A stretch of 64,000 nucleotides of DNA from Thalassolituus sp. UBA674 (GCA_002298335.1 DBNK01000030.1:14454-78453); one strand, 5' to 3'. Positions 17,129 to 24,603 are shown, counted from the first letter of the stretch. Program-made: numbers and translations. The notes: a model not told the origin generated them from the sequence alone.

Positions 17129-17365
17129 ATGACGGCGGTCCATCTGATGATTCTTGGCTTTGGTCTGGCGTTCATTGCCAAGATTATGCAGGATCAGAAC
17201 CGTCTGCCGGACCGATGCCCGGTAAAACAGGGACCGTTTGGTGTCTTGTTGAATATCTGTCAGCTGAATCGCCCGTCGGCGCTCAATCGTACCGGGCAGG
17301 TTTGGCTGGGAGTTGGGGCAGTGGGCTTGCTCATGTTTGTTGCGGCGGGTATTGCGTCTCTCTGA
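17129..17365 (+). CDS. Small membrane protein, 78 aa
   Basis: Not recognised. Two hydrophobic segments (about 4-20 and 56-77) flank a polar loop with two Cys (RCPVKQGPFGVLLNIC). It starts 4 bp after lipA, so it is probably the last gene of the dacA-lipA operon. The hairpin at 17414-17437 ends the transcript. Confidence 0.55.
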   Translation: MTAVHLMILGFGLAFIAKIMQDQNRLPDRCPVKQGPFGVLLNICQLNRPSALNRTGQVWLGVGAVGLLMFVAAGIASL

Positions 17366-17386
17366 AGTCTTTCAGAAAGAATCCTG

Positions 17387-17563
17387 TTATAAAAAACCAG
17401 ACCCCAGAAACGCAAAACCCTCCGAGCGGAGGGTTTTGGTGGTCTCGGCTTTGGCCGACTTTCTGCGGTAGGCCTTGCGGCTTTCTACGACCTGAGCGCG
17501 GTATTTGGGTTGCATCACCGCGGCTTTGGCGCGGGATTTCCCGGCCGGGACTGTCTTTTTCAT
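17387..17563 (-). CDS. arfA: ArfA-like alternative ribosome-rescue factor with a terminator inside the ORF
   Basis: 58-residue basic protein, start MKKTVPAGKS, preceded by a good CAGGAG site 6 bases from the ATG. The stretch KAAVMQPKYRAQVVESRKAY followed by RRK lines up with the ArfA core (ALxxPLFRxRVExxKKGKGSYxRK). ArfA recruits release factor 2 to ribosomes stalled on non-stop mRNA. A 24-bp inverted repeat (17414-17437) lies at codons 43-50, before the TAA. Transcripts ending there would lack a stop codon, which is how E. coli arfA is controlled (its product is degraded through tmRNA unless trans-translation fails). The basic core lies entirely before the hairpin. Similarity is by eye; K-A-Y replaces the usual KGKGSY, so this is a divergent member. 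Confidence 0.6.
   Translation of the reverse strand: MKKTVPAGKSRAKAAVMQPKYRAQVVESRKAYRRKSAKAETTKTLRSEGFAFLGSGFL
17414..17437. terminator. Bidirectional intrinsic terminator, inside the arfA-like ORF
   Basis: Perfect inverted repeat AAAACCCTCCG / CGGAGGGTTTT around a 2-nt centre. On the plus strand it ends the lipA transcript; on the minus strand it is followed by TTTTGCGTTT and sits before the stop codon of the ArfA-like gene. Confidence 0.85.
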
Positions 17564-17711
17564 GATTTTCTCCTGTGACTGTGGATCAGTGCTTCTGACA
17601 CCACACCATTACAATAGATCCGCTGTGGGCAGAATGAAAGCGGATTCTCAGGCATAATACTGTCACCTGCGGCTGTTAGTCTGCCGCGAACTTCTTTTTG
17701 AGGACTCCGCC

Positions 17712-18158
17712 ATGATGGCTCCTGATCAGTCTCCGCTTCCGTCCGGTCTGAAACCACTCAGTCTGAACGGCACCTGTGCTTACCATATTGAAAACGAGAC
17801 CATTCACCTGGATGTGGAAGAAATCGCCAACAACCGCGACAGCGGTAACACCAGTGGCACGCTGTCGCTGGAAATGTGGGCTCTGAGTGCGCCTTACAGT
17901 GGTGGTGATTTCAGCGGCTATCAGGTTGCTGCCATGGAACTGGGTGAACTCAATGGTCAGCACCGTCTGAATAACTGTCACTATGCCATGACCATCCGCA
18001 CCCCCGGTGAAGGGCAGTGGTATCTGGCGCTGATGCTGCGGGAGTGGAGTAACGGAGGTTACGTCACCCGCGATTTCGTTGGATTCCCGCAGCCGATCAA
18101 AGCGCACTACAAGCTGGTGCTCAGTCTGGATGGCATGCCAGCGGTATACCGTCCCTGA
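17712..18158 (+). CDS. Hypothetical protein, 148 aa
   Basis: Not recognised. No signal peptide or TM helix. It looks like a beta-rich cytosolic protein: CAYHIENETIHLDVEEIANNR, then SGTLSLEMWALSAPYSGGDFSGYQVA, and two Cys. Repeated aromatic/hydrophobic alternation suggests a beta-sandwich. A second ATG lies one codon in (17715). It is divergent from the ArfA-like gene and ends 23 bp before a strong terminator. Confidence 0.65.
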   Translation: MMAPDQSPLPSGLKPLSLNGTCAYHIENETIHLDVEEIANNRDSGNTSGTLSLEMWALSAPYSGGDFSGYQVAAMELGELNGQHRLNNCHYAMTIRTPGEGQWYLALMLREWSNGGYVTRDFVGFPQPIKAHYKLVLSLDGMPAVYRP

Positions 18159-18181
18159 GCAGCCTGCCGGATCCGCAAAGA

Positions 18182-18207
18182 AAAAGCCGGGTAAAAACCC
18201 GGCTTTT
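18182..18207. terminator. Intrinsic terminator between convergent genes
   Basis: AAAAGCCGGGT / ACCCGGCTTTT with a 4-A loop. T-runs follow on both strands, so it serves both the 148-aa gene (+) and the YdcH gene (-). Confidence 0.9.
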
Positions 18208-18223
18208 CTGTACCTGAGGGGGA

Positions 18224-18463
18224 TCAGGCCTTCTGCAGCATGGCGTACAGCTCGTCTTTCAGCTGTACCCGTTTCATTCTCTTTTCATCCAGCGTGTCAT
18301 CCGCCGCAGGTGTGACATCTTCTTCGATTTTCCGCACTTCTTTATCCAGCTCGTTGTATTCGTCATAGAGCTTGGCAAAGTGCCGGTCATGGGTTTTCAG
18401 TTCAGTGATTTTCTCTGACATTTCCGGAAAATCGATGTGCAGATCGTGGTTGGTTACAGGCAT
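18224..18463 (-). CDS. YdcH-like DUF465 protein
   Basis: 79 residues, almost all helical and highly charged. The block HFAKLYDEYNELDKEVRKIEED and the C-terminal DEKRMKRVQLKDELYAML are the DUF465/YdcH signature. Function is unknown in the family. AAGGAG lies a few bases before the ATG. Upstream are an FNR/Anr-like palindrome and a fitting -10 box, suggesting induction at low oxygen. The bidirectional terminator at 18182-18207 follows. Confidence 0.85.
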   Translation of the reverse strand: MPVTNHDLHIDFPEMSEKITELKTHDRHFAKLYDEYNELDKEVRKIEEDVTPAADDTLDEKRMKRVQLKDELYAMLQKA

Positions 18464-18532
18464 TCTATTCTCCTTATGGGCCCGGGACAGCGCGGGAGTT
18501 TCAGTCTGAATCTCCTCTCTGCCCCTGAGTTC

Positions 18533-18573
18533 AGAATACGCTTTTGGGCCGCTGAGACATTGACTCAGATCAA
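18533..18573 (-). promoter_or_regulatory. Candidate FNR/Anr-dependent promoter of the DUF465 gene
   Basis: Minus strand TTGATCTGAGTCAA (18560-18573) matches TTGAT-N4-ATCAA at nine of ten positions. It is followed by 21 nt and TATTCT (18533-18538), close to the spacing of class II FNR promoters (site centred at -41.5). The DUF465 start is 70 bp further on. Confidence 0.6.
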
Positions 18574-18604
18574 GGGAATACGTTCCTTATCCGTTACCTG
18601 CGGA

Positions 18605-19036
18605 TCAGGCTTTTGCCAGAGCGCCATCAATCCACTGTTTTAACTGAGGTGCGGGCAGAGCACCGGACAGTCGGTCGATCTCTTTGCCGTCTTTCATCAC
18701 AATCAGAGTCGGAATGCTGCGGATGTTAAAACGTGCTGCCGTGTTCTGAGCCAGTTCGGTATTTACTTTGGCAAAGCGCGCCGCATAGGGCATGCCGGCG
18801 GCGACCTGTTTGAACACCGGGCCCATCATTTTGCAGGGGCCGCACCACTCCGCCCAGAAGTCGATCACGACGGGCAGATCGTTTTTGGTAACGAAGCGTT
18901 TGAAGCCAGCATCGTCCAGGTCCACAGTACGACCGTCGAACAGGGTGGCTTTGCAGCGGCCGCACTGGCCGGGCTGACTGAGTTTTTCTTCAGGTATGCG
19001 GTTTATCGCACCGCACTGCGGACAGGTGGTATGCAT
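18605..19036 (-). CDS. trxC: Thioredoxin 2 (TrxC)
   Basis: 143 residues. The N-terminal zinc ribbon has two Cys pairs (CPQC near residue 5 and CGRC near residue 25), which distinguishes TrxC from TrxA. The thioredoxin domain follows with active site WCGPCK in DFWAEWCGPCKMMGPVF and the cis-Pro in IRSIPTLIV. A cytosolic disulfide reductase, usually part of oxidative-stress defence. It has its own predicted promoter (19065-19094). Confidence 0.96.
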   Translation of the reverse strand: MHTTCPQCGAINRIPEEKLSQPGQCGRCKATLFDGRTVDLDDAGFKRFVTKNDLPVVIDFWAEWCGPCKMMGPVFKQVAAGMPYAARFAKVNTELAQNTAARFNIRSIPTLIVMKDGKEIDRLSGALPAPQLKQWIDGALAKA

Positions 19037-19064
19037 GTGGTTGGCCTGTATTCGTGTGTTTCCC

Positions 19065-19094
19065 TGTATATTGGGACTTTACGAAATAATGCAA
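19065..19094 (-). promoter_or_regulatory. Sigma-70-like promoter of trxC
   Basis: Minus strand TTGCAT (19089-19094), an 18-nt spacer and TATACA (19065-19070), 28 bp before the trxC start. No OxyR site could be judged by eye. Confidence 0.55.
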
Positions 19095-19109
19095 GCCCTG
19101 CGCTGAAAC

Positions 19110-20132
19110 TCAGTGACTCAGGCAGGCCAGCAGGGCCTCATCAGTGACCGGGTTGGCACAACCGTCAGCAAGAATAATCTCAATGCGGGAGTCGGCAGCG
19201 TCATCCAGAACCAGCTCGGTGCTGACATCATCCGCGCAGTTATAACCAATCACCCCCTGATCTGTGATCAGTACCGCTTTCAGACGTTCAGCGCGGACGC
19301 TGCTCAGCAGGGAAAGCACCGGGCGGAAACGGAAGGTCTTATCCGGACTGAATACCCAGGCATAACTGACAAACCCATCACCGCGGTTGCTGCTGGTCAG
19401 GTAGCCCGCTGCCGGAAATACAGGTGCAGGCCCGATATCGGCGGCGGGAGTGCTGGATGGCATCGTTGATAAAGCGTTGAGTCTGTTGTTATTGCTGGAA
19501 GCGGCTGCGCGGGCCGGTGCTTCCAGCAGCGCCAGAGGGATATCTCCCTGTACAGATTCAACAACCCCGTTGGCTGCCGCGCAATTCATATCATTGAGCA
19601 TATTCTGCAACTGCTCCCTGTCAGCGCCTGAGTACAGGTCGGCCTTACTGGCAATGATGACGTCGGCGACCTCCAGTTGCTGGCGGAAGGTTTCATGGCG
19701 GGTGTAGCGCGGATCGCTGGCTTTACGGGCATCAACCAGTGTAAGGGTCGCGCGCAGGTCGATCACAGAGCGGTAATGCTCTGACTGCAGCAGTTCCAGT
19801 ATTTCTCTGGGGTGACCGAGTCCGGTTGGTTCTATCAGCAGGCGCTGAGGCCTGGCCCTGGCCAGCAGGCTGTTGATGGCGATCTGCGCAGGCAGGCCCG
19901 CGGCACAACAGAGGCAACCGCCGGGCACTTCTTTGATAAATACCTGGCCTTCATCTGCCTGTGTGCCACTCAGCAGGCTACCGTCGACACCGGCACTGCC
20001 GAATTCATTGATCAGTACCGCCCAGCGTTCACCAGCCGGTTTGTGCTGCAGCAGATGGGTAATCAGCGTGGTTTTCCCGGAGCCGAGAAAGCCGGTGATG
20101 ATGTTGGTCGGAACAGACTGGATAATGTTCAA
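19110..20132 (-). CDS. COG0523 (CobW/ZNG-type) GTP-binding metallochaperone
   Basis: 340 residues. P-loop GFLGSGKTTLI at the N-terminus, the metal-binding CxCC signature in GGCLCCAAG, and the NKxD-like guanine motif as SKADL. A CobW C-terminal domain follows a variable linker. Family members are G3E GTPases that deliver zinc or other metals to enzymes when the metal is scarce. A perfect 15-bp palindrome resembling a Zur box lies 34 bp before the start, which argues for a zinc role. No cobalamin genes are nearby, so cobW itself is unlikely. Confidence 0.88.
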   Translation of the reverse strand: MNIIQSVPTNIITGFLGSGKTTLITHLLQHKPAGERWAVLINEFGSAGVDGSLLSGTQADEGQVFIKEVPGGCLCCAAGLPAQIAINSLLARARPQRLLIEPTGLGHPREILELLQSEHYRSVIDLRATLTLVDARKASDPRYTRHETFRQQLEVADVIIASKADLYSGADREQLQNMLNDMNCAAANGVVESVQGDIPLALLEAPARAAASSNNNRLNALSTMPSSTPAADIGPAPVFPAAGYLTSSNRGDGFVSYAWVFSPDKTFRFRPVLSLLSSVRAERLKAVLITDQGVIGYNCADDVSTELVLDDAADSRIEIILADGCANPVTDEALLACLSH

Positions 20133-20165
20133 AGTACAGAAATCCGGATAAGTCGGAAGAAGCGT

Positions 20166-20180
20166 TGTTACAAAGTAACA
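20166..20180. promoter_or_regulatory. Candidate Zur operator
   Basis: Perfect palindrome TGTTAC-AAA-GTAACA, 34 bp upstream of the COG0523 gene. Gammaproteobacterial Zur boxes have the core TGTTAT-n3-ATAACA; this differs only by one symmetric change per arm. COG0523 genes are classic Zur targets. Confidence 0.5.
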
Positions 20181-20288
20181 TGTGTGGCGGGTTGCGGAAA
20201 GATTTCCTGGTGACTGAGCTAAGAATAATCTGCCTTTAAAAACAGATGGTTACCTGTGAGTGACCGCTTGCTTTGCTGAATCTGTACG

Positions 20289-20315
20289 GAACTCCTGAGT
20301 CTCTGGCTCTTCTGA
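20289..20315 (+). promoter_or_regulatory. Candidate sigma-E/AlgU-type promoter of the DUF1328 gene
   Basis: GAACTC (20289-20294), exactly 16 nt, then TCTGA (20311-20315). The consensus for RpoE/AlgU is GAACTT-N16/17-TCTGA, so only the last -35 base differs. The gene starts 33 bp downstream. Confidence 0.55.
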
Positions 20316-20348
20316 CTTAAGACACAGAGAAAAAAGAAAGGAGATCAC

Positions 20349-20519
20349 ATGTTGTATTATGCCGTCGTTTTTCTGGTGATTGCCCTGATCGCGGGCGTTC
20401 TCGGTTTTGGTGGTATTGCCGGGGTATCGGTGGAGATTGCCAAAATCCTGTTCTTTGTATTTCTGGCGCTGATGGTCATCAGTGTGGTTGGCGGGCTGCT
20501 CCGCCGTGGAGGGCACTGA
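20349..20519 (+). CDS. DUF1328 (YtjA-type) small membrane protein, 56 aa
   Basis: Two TM helices (about 2-22 and 30-50) with the DUF1328 pattern: LYYAVVFLVIALIAGVLGFGGIAG, then the VEIAKILFFVFLALMVISVVGGLL block. AAAGGAG lies 6 bases before the ATG. The family is common in proteobacteria, often in envelope- or osmotic-stress regulons, with no proven function. The ECF-type promoter upstream agrees with that. Its stop lies in a hairpin shared with the end of dsbD. Confidence 0.85.
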   Translation: MLYYAVVFLVIALIAGVLGFGGIAGVSVEIAKILFFVFLALMVISVVGGLLRRGGH

Positions 20520-20544
20520 CTCCGGGTCAGTGACCCGGTGTCAG
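20516..20544. terminator. Hairpin across the convergent DUF1328 and dsbD ends
   Basis: CTGAC-T-CCGGGTCA / TGACCCGG-T-GTCAG, a stem of 13 paired bases with one T-T mismatch. It covers the TGA of the DUF1328 gene and the last codons of dsbD. There is no T-run, so termination strength is uncertain. Confidence 0.45.
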
Positions 20545-22263
20545 CTGTCCGGCTTCCCGCAGGAAGTCTTCGCGTTCACGCTCTCCCACGATCCGGCCAG
20601 ATGCGGCTTCTGATCCTGGGGTAAAGAACAACACCGTCGGAGGCCCGAACACGGCCTGCTGCTGCAGAAAATCCCGCTGTTCCTGCGTGTTATCGGTCAG
20701 GTCCAGCTGCACCCAGTGGTAGCCTGACAGAGCCTGTTGGGCTTCTTCGGTGGCAAAGATTTCCTTTTCCATGACCCGGCAACTGATGCACCAGTCGGCA
20801 TACAGGTCGAGCATGACCGGCTGTTGAGCCGTGCGGATCAGGTCCATCACTTCGGCGACTGAATCGGTCTGATAAAAAGGTGATTCATGACCGGCTGTGG
20901 CATTGTCACCCAGAGGGTTGAACGGGTCGGTATGGCCTTTGACGGCCCCGGCGATGGCGATCACGCCATAGATGAACAGCAGCAGTCCCAGTACTTTCAG
21001 AACTTTCTGACTGTTGCCCTGCGCGGAGGACAGAGCCCCGGCAGCAATCCCGGCAGCAGCGGCCAGCGCGCCCCAGAGCGCCAGTACCAGCGCCTCCGGC
21101 AGAATACGTCCGACCAGCCATATCGCCACACCGATCAGCATGAAGCCGAACAGATATTTAATGCGGTTCATCCACATTCCGGCTTTCGGCAGCACGGAGG
21201 CACCGGTTGTCCCCAGGATGATCAGCGGCGTACCCATGCCCAGGCCCATGGCCAGCAGAGCTGTGCCGCCCAGAACGGCATCGCCTGTGGTGCTGAGGTA
21301 GGCCAGGGCACCGGCCAGGGGCGCCGATACGCAGGGGCTGACCACCAGTGCCGACAGTACGCCGATGATGAATACACTGACAAAATGACCGCCCTGCTGC
21401 TTCTGGCTGACGTTGTTCAGGCGGTTGCGCAGACCGGCCGGTAACTGCAGCTCATACAGGCCGAACATGGCCAGTGCCAGCAGGACAAAAAAGACGGCAA
21501 ACACACTCAGAATCACCGGATCCTGCATCCAGGCCTGAATGTTGGCACCGGCGCCCAGCAGACCCACGGCCAGACCCGCAGCGGCGTAGGTGATCGCCAT
21601 ACCCAGCACATAGACAGACGACAGCAGGAAGCCGCGCAGTGGCGAGGTGTTTTTCTGGCCCAGCACCACGCTGGTGAGAATAGGCACCATCGGCAGAACA
21701 CAGGGGGTGAAGGTCAGACCCAGCCCGAGCAGAAAGAACAGGCCGGCAACAGCAATAGCCGAGCGGCCGCTGAAGAAGTTGTCCTGCCCGGTGACAGGTG
21801 CTGCCTGTTCCGTATTGGCTGCGGTCGCTGCCAGCAGAGTGAGTGGATACTTCTGTGGTGGGTAACAGAGTCCGGCATCGGCGCAGCCCTGATACCAGAG
21901 TGTGGCATCGCCGGGAGCCAGGCCTGAGGTGTCAAACACGGCATCGAGGTCACCGTAATAGGCCACGATATCGCCGAAGGCTTCGTCGAATTTTTCCTTC
22001 CCGTCTTTTGACCAGCTGACTGGCGACAGCTTGTTATCGCCCTGTTTGATGTAGATGCGGTGCTGATAGAGGTAATAACCGTCCGGGTTGGTCCAGTGCG
22101 CGGTTACGGTTCCGGGTGCGGTTTCTACGCTCAGGGGGAAGGCTTCTTCAACCGGCAGGAAGGTCTTGGTTTCAGGTGCCAGGGAATCCAGCAGGCTGGC
22201 ATGCCCTGAGGCGGCAGTGAGAGTGGCCAGTGTTAAGAACAGCAGTTGGATAACCCGGCGCAT
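20527..22263 (-). CDS. dsbD: Thiol:disulfide interchange protein DsbD
   Basis: 578 residues from ATG 22263. It passes electrons from cytosolic thioredoxin to periplasmic DsbC/DsbG-type proteins. Order: signal peptide (to about residue 22, GHASLL), periplasmic alpha domain with redox Cys pair in GCADAGLCYPPQK, an eight-helix membrane domain with Cys in FTPCVLPMVPI and VSPCVSAPLAGAL, and a C-terminal thioredoxin-like gamma domain with WCISC. The frame opens earlier (22329), but ATG 22263 has an AGGAG site and a proper signal peptide. It follows ispB by 49 bp. Confidence 0.95.
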   Translation of the reverse strand: MRRVIQLLFLTLATLTAASGHASLLDSLAPETKTFLPVEEAFPLSVETAPGTVTAHWTNPDGYYLYQHRIYIKQGDNKLSPVSWSKDGKEKFDEAFGDIVAYYGDLDAVFDTSGLAPGDATLWYQGCADAGLCYPPQKYPLTLLAATAANTEQAAPVTGQDNFFSGRSAIAVAGLFFLLGLGLTFTPCVLPMVPILTSVVLGQKNTSPLRGFLLSSVYVLGMAITYAAAGLAVGLLGAGANIQAWMQDPVILSVFAVFFVLLALAMFGLYELQLPAGLRNRLNNVSQKQQGGHFVSVFIIGVLSALVVSPCVSAPLAGALAYLSTTGDAVLGGTALLAMGLGMGTPLIILGTTGASVLPKAGMWMNRIKYLFGFMLIGVAIWLVGRILPEALVLALWGALAAAAGIAAGALSSAQGNSQKVLKVLGLLLFIYGVIAIAGAVKGHTDPFNPLGDNATAGHESPFYQTDSVAEVMDLIRTAQQPVMLDLYADWCISCRVMEKEIFATEEAQQALSGYHWVQLDLTDNTQEQRDFLQQQAVFGPPTVLFFTPGSEAASGRIVGEREREDFLREAGQLTPGH

Positions 22264-22312
22264 GCCTGTCTCCTGAAAAGTCGTTAGTAGGCGCCGGATC
22301 GGGTGTCTGACC

Positions 22313-23281
22313 TCAGGCGGTCCGTTCAACGGCGATATTTGCCAGAGCGATCAGTGCATCACGGGCGACCGAATCCGGAACCTGCTGCAGGTGCGCAATG
22401 GCCCGGTCACGGCATTCATTGGCTTTGTTGCGGGTGTACTCCATGGAGCCGCATTCGCGCACAATGGCCATCACCGCATCCATATCGTCCAGACCACCCT
22501 TGCGGATCGCCTGACGGATGAGCATACGGCCGTCTTCACCGGCATGGGCCATGGCATGGATCAGTGGCAGAGTGGGTTTGCCCTCGGCCAGATCGTCACC
22601 TACATTCTTGCCCAGTTCGGAGGCGTCACCTTCGTAGTCCAGAACGTCATCAATCAGCTGAAAAGCCAGCCCCAGCTCTTTGCCGTACTCTTGGAGTGCA
22701 TGAGTTTCAGATTCGTTCAGTTGCAGCAGAGCTGCGGCACTGTGCGTGGAGGCCTCGAACAGCATGGCGGTTTTGCCGTGGATCACGTCCATGTATTTCT
22801 CTTCGCTGACATCCGGGTTCTTCACGTTGGTCAGCTGCAGCACTTCACCCTCGGCAATCACACAGGTGGCGTCAGACAGGATCTTCATCACCGGAAGAGA
22901 CTGCAGCTCCACCATCATCTGGAACGCACGGCTGTAGAGGAAGTCACCGACCAGCACGCTCGGTGCATTGCCCCAGCGGGCATTGGCGGTGGGGTTGCCG
23001 CGGCGCATGTCCGAGGTATCAACCACGTCGTCGTGCAGCAGGGTGGCGGTGTGCAGGAACTCAATCACGGTCGCGAGCTTTACCGCATCGGCATCGGCAC
23101 GGCCGAATGCTTTGGCACTGAGCAGCACTAATAAAGGGCGGATACGCTTGCCGCCACTGCTGACAATGTAGTCCGCGATTTTTTCTACCAGGGGCACGCG
23201 GGAGGCGAGCTGGTCGTGGATCAGGCGGTCGACCGCGCTGAATTCGGTGTTGACTGTGGCGAGAACGTCTTTAATCTGCAT
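22313..23281 (-). CDS. ispB: Octaprenyl diphosphate synthase IspB
   Basis: Trans-prenyltransferase of 322 residues from ATG 23281, making the C40 side chain of quinones. First aspartate-rich motif DDVVD in ATLLHDDVVDTSDMRRG, second DDVLD in FQLIDDVLDYEG, and the GGKRIRPLLVLL substrate motif. The frame stays open to 23437, but that extension is unlike the family and would cover the divergent rplU promoter. The ispB/rplU divergence is standard in gammaproteobacteria. Confidence 0.95.
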   Translation of the reverse strand: MQIKDVLATVNTEFSAVDRLIHDQLASRVPLVEKIADYIVSSGGKRIRPLLVLLSAKAFGRADADAVKLATVIEFLHTATLLHDDVVDTSDMRRGNPTANARWGNAPSVLVGDFLYSRAFQMMVELQSLPVMKILSDATCVIAEGEVLQLTNVKNPDVSEEKYMDVIHGKTAMLFEASTHSAAALLQLNESETHALQEYGKELGLAFQLIDDVLDYEGDASELGKNVGDDLAEGKPTLPLIHAMAHAGEDGRMLIRQAIRKGGLDDMDAVMAIVRECGSMEYTRNKANECRDRAIAHLQQVPDSVARDALIALANIAVERTA

Positions 23282-23357
23282 GTGGATCCGACCGGTACAG
23301 GATCGCGCCATGCTAGGGAGCCTGTGCTCCGCTGTCAAGAAACAAGCCGTTGCATGG

Positions 23358-23386
23358 TTGCAGTCAAATTCAGAGTGGGGTATAGT
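23358..23386 (+). promoter_or_regulatory. Sigma-70 promoter of rplU-rpmA
   Basis: TTGCAG (23358-23363), an exact 17-nt spacer and TATAGT (23381-23386), followed by a ~100-nt leader to the rplU ATG. Confidence 0.75.
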
Positions 23387-23489
23387 CTCGCGCCCGAAAT
23401 TCTGCTCCCTGCCATATGGAAACCAGAGCGTTGCCAATAGAAGCAGGCATACAAGTAGCAGCCATAAATGAGAAGCGGAGAATACAGTT

Positions 23490-23801
23490 ATGTACGCTGT
23501 AGTAGTAACCGGCGGTAAGCAATACCGCGTTGAAGAAGGTCAGACTCTGAAGGTTGAGAAACTGGAAGTTGCGACCGGTGAAGCCGTAGAACTGGAAAAA
23601 GTTCTGCTGATCGGCAATGGTGATGACGTTAAGATTGGCGCTCCTGTTGTTGAAGGCGCTAAAGTAACTGCAGAAGTGGTTGCTCACGGTCGTCACAAGA
23701 AAGTTAAGATCCTGAAGTTCAAGCGTCGTAAGCACCACATGAAGCAGATGGGTCACCGTCAGTGGTTCACTGAACTGAAAATCACCAGCATCGCTGGCTG
23801 A
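23490..23801 (+). CDS. rplU: 50S ribosomal protein L21
   Basis: 103 residues, the standard bacterial length. MYAVVVTGGKQYRVEEGQ opens the protein, and the C-terminal KVKILKFKRRKHHMKQMGHRQWFTELKI is the L21 signature that binds 23S rRNA and L20. Strong codon bias, as expected for a highly expressed gene. rpmA follows after an unusually long 230-bp spacer in which I see no gene or clear hairpin. Confidence 0.98.
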   Translation: MYAVVVTGGKQYRVEEGQTLKVEKLEVATGEAVELEKVLLIGNGDDVKIGAPVVEGAKVTAEVVAHGRHKKVKILKFKRRKHHMKQMGHRQWFTELKITSIAG

Positions 23802-24031
23802 GACAGACATTAATTTAACTTATTACTTTTAATCAGGGTTCGAGCGGGTCAGAAAATCTAAAGCGTTATGAGCGCAGCCATGAGCAGGCAGATGTGAGTG
23901 AAGAAGCGGGGTTTATCAGGTATAAATGAGCATTCTGAACGAACAGCTAACACACTCAGGGCAAGCGGAATAGCTTTAAGACCTGCCGCAATCGCAGAGT
24001 TGCAGCAACCCAATAACTGGAGATCGCTACG

Positions 24032-24289
24032 ATGGCACACAAAAAAGCCGGTGGTAGTACTAAGAACGGTCGCGATTCCGAGAGCAAACGCCTTGGTGTC
24101 AAACTTTTCGGTAGCCAGACTGCAAAAGCAGGCGCAATCATCATCCGTCAGCGTGGTACTAAGTTCCACGCCGGTACCAACGTTCGTATGGGCCGTGACC
24201 ACACTCTGTTCGCAACCGCTGAAGGCGCTGTGAAATTTGAGGTGAAAGGTCCTAAGAACCGTAAGACCGTAAGCGTCGTTCCGGCTTAA
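24032..24289 (+). CDS. rpmA: 50S ribosomal protein L27
   Basis: 85 residues beginning MAHKKAGGSTKNGRDS. The N-terminal tail reaches the peptidyl-transferase centre in the ribosome. LGVKLFGSQTAKAGAIIIRQRGTKFHAG is the L27 signature. No N-terminal prepeptide of the Firmicutes type. An intrinsic terminator follows at 24307-24344. Confidence 0.98.
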   Translation: MAHKKAGGSTKNGRDSESKRLGVKLFGSQTAKAGAIIIRQRGTKFHAGTNVRMGRDHTLFATAEGAVKFEVKGPKNRKTVSVVPA

Positions 24290-24306
24290 TCCGGAAAACG
24301 CAATAA

Positions 24307-24344
24307 GGGCCCTGGTTGGGATCTCCCATCCGGGGCTTTTTGGT
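24307..24344 (+). terminator. Intrinsic terminator after rpmA
   Basis: GCCC-T-GG-TT-GGG / CCC-AT-CC-G-GGGC interrupted stem followed by TTTTT, 18 bp after the rpmA stop. Confidence 0.75.
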
Positions 24345-24472
24345 TTTTACGGGAAGTCCTGTGGCTTGCTCATGCGGCGGGCAGGTTTCCCGCATATCGT
24401 CGCTCTGCGTCTGTACATGATTTTTGATAATCTTGCGCGCAGGCGAAACTCTCTATTTTAAATTCAGTCCCG

Positions 24473-24600
24473 GTGTCGCGATAGCGTTACCGAGGCAGAC
24501 ACAGCCCGGCGAAACCGGCCAAGAAAGCGCAGCGTACACGCAGTACGTGAGCATTTCGCGGAGGGTTTCAACACCGCTGTGACAACGCAGGTAGCTATCC
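24473..24600. repeat. REP-like hairpin element, diverged copy, upstream of obgE
   Basis: The core at 24523-24560 (GAAAGCGCAGCGTACACGCA then GTACGTGAGCATTTCGCG) matches, base for base over most of its length, the reverse complement of the core of the element between proB and kdsA (26969-27007). Similarity continues rightwards (AACACC...CAACGCA...AGCT). It ends 3 bp before the obgE ATG. Together with the terminator at 24307-24344 it fills most of the rpmA-obgE gap; the rest shows nothing. Confidence 0.65.
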
Positions 24601-24603
24601 AAT

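Noticed and set aside
19110..20132. Naming the COG0523 gene cobW
   Set aside because: No cobalamin synthesis genes are nearby, and the Zur-like site points to zinc; P-loop and CxCC motifs alone do not separate the subfamilies.
23282..23437. N-terminal extension of ispB
   Set aside because: It runs across the divergent rplU promoter and is unlike prenyltransferase N-termini; ATG 23281 starts the conserved protein.
23858..24233. Open frames on both strands overlapping the rplU-rpmA spacer and rpmA
   Set aside because: They overlap rpmA out of frame or antisense, lack start signals and have no recognisable motif; they are shadows of the ribosomal gene.
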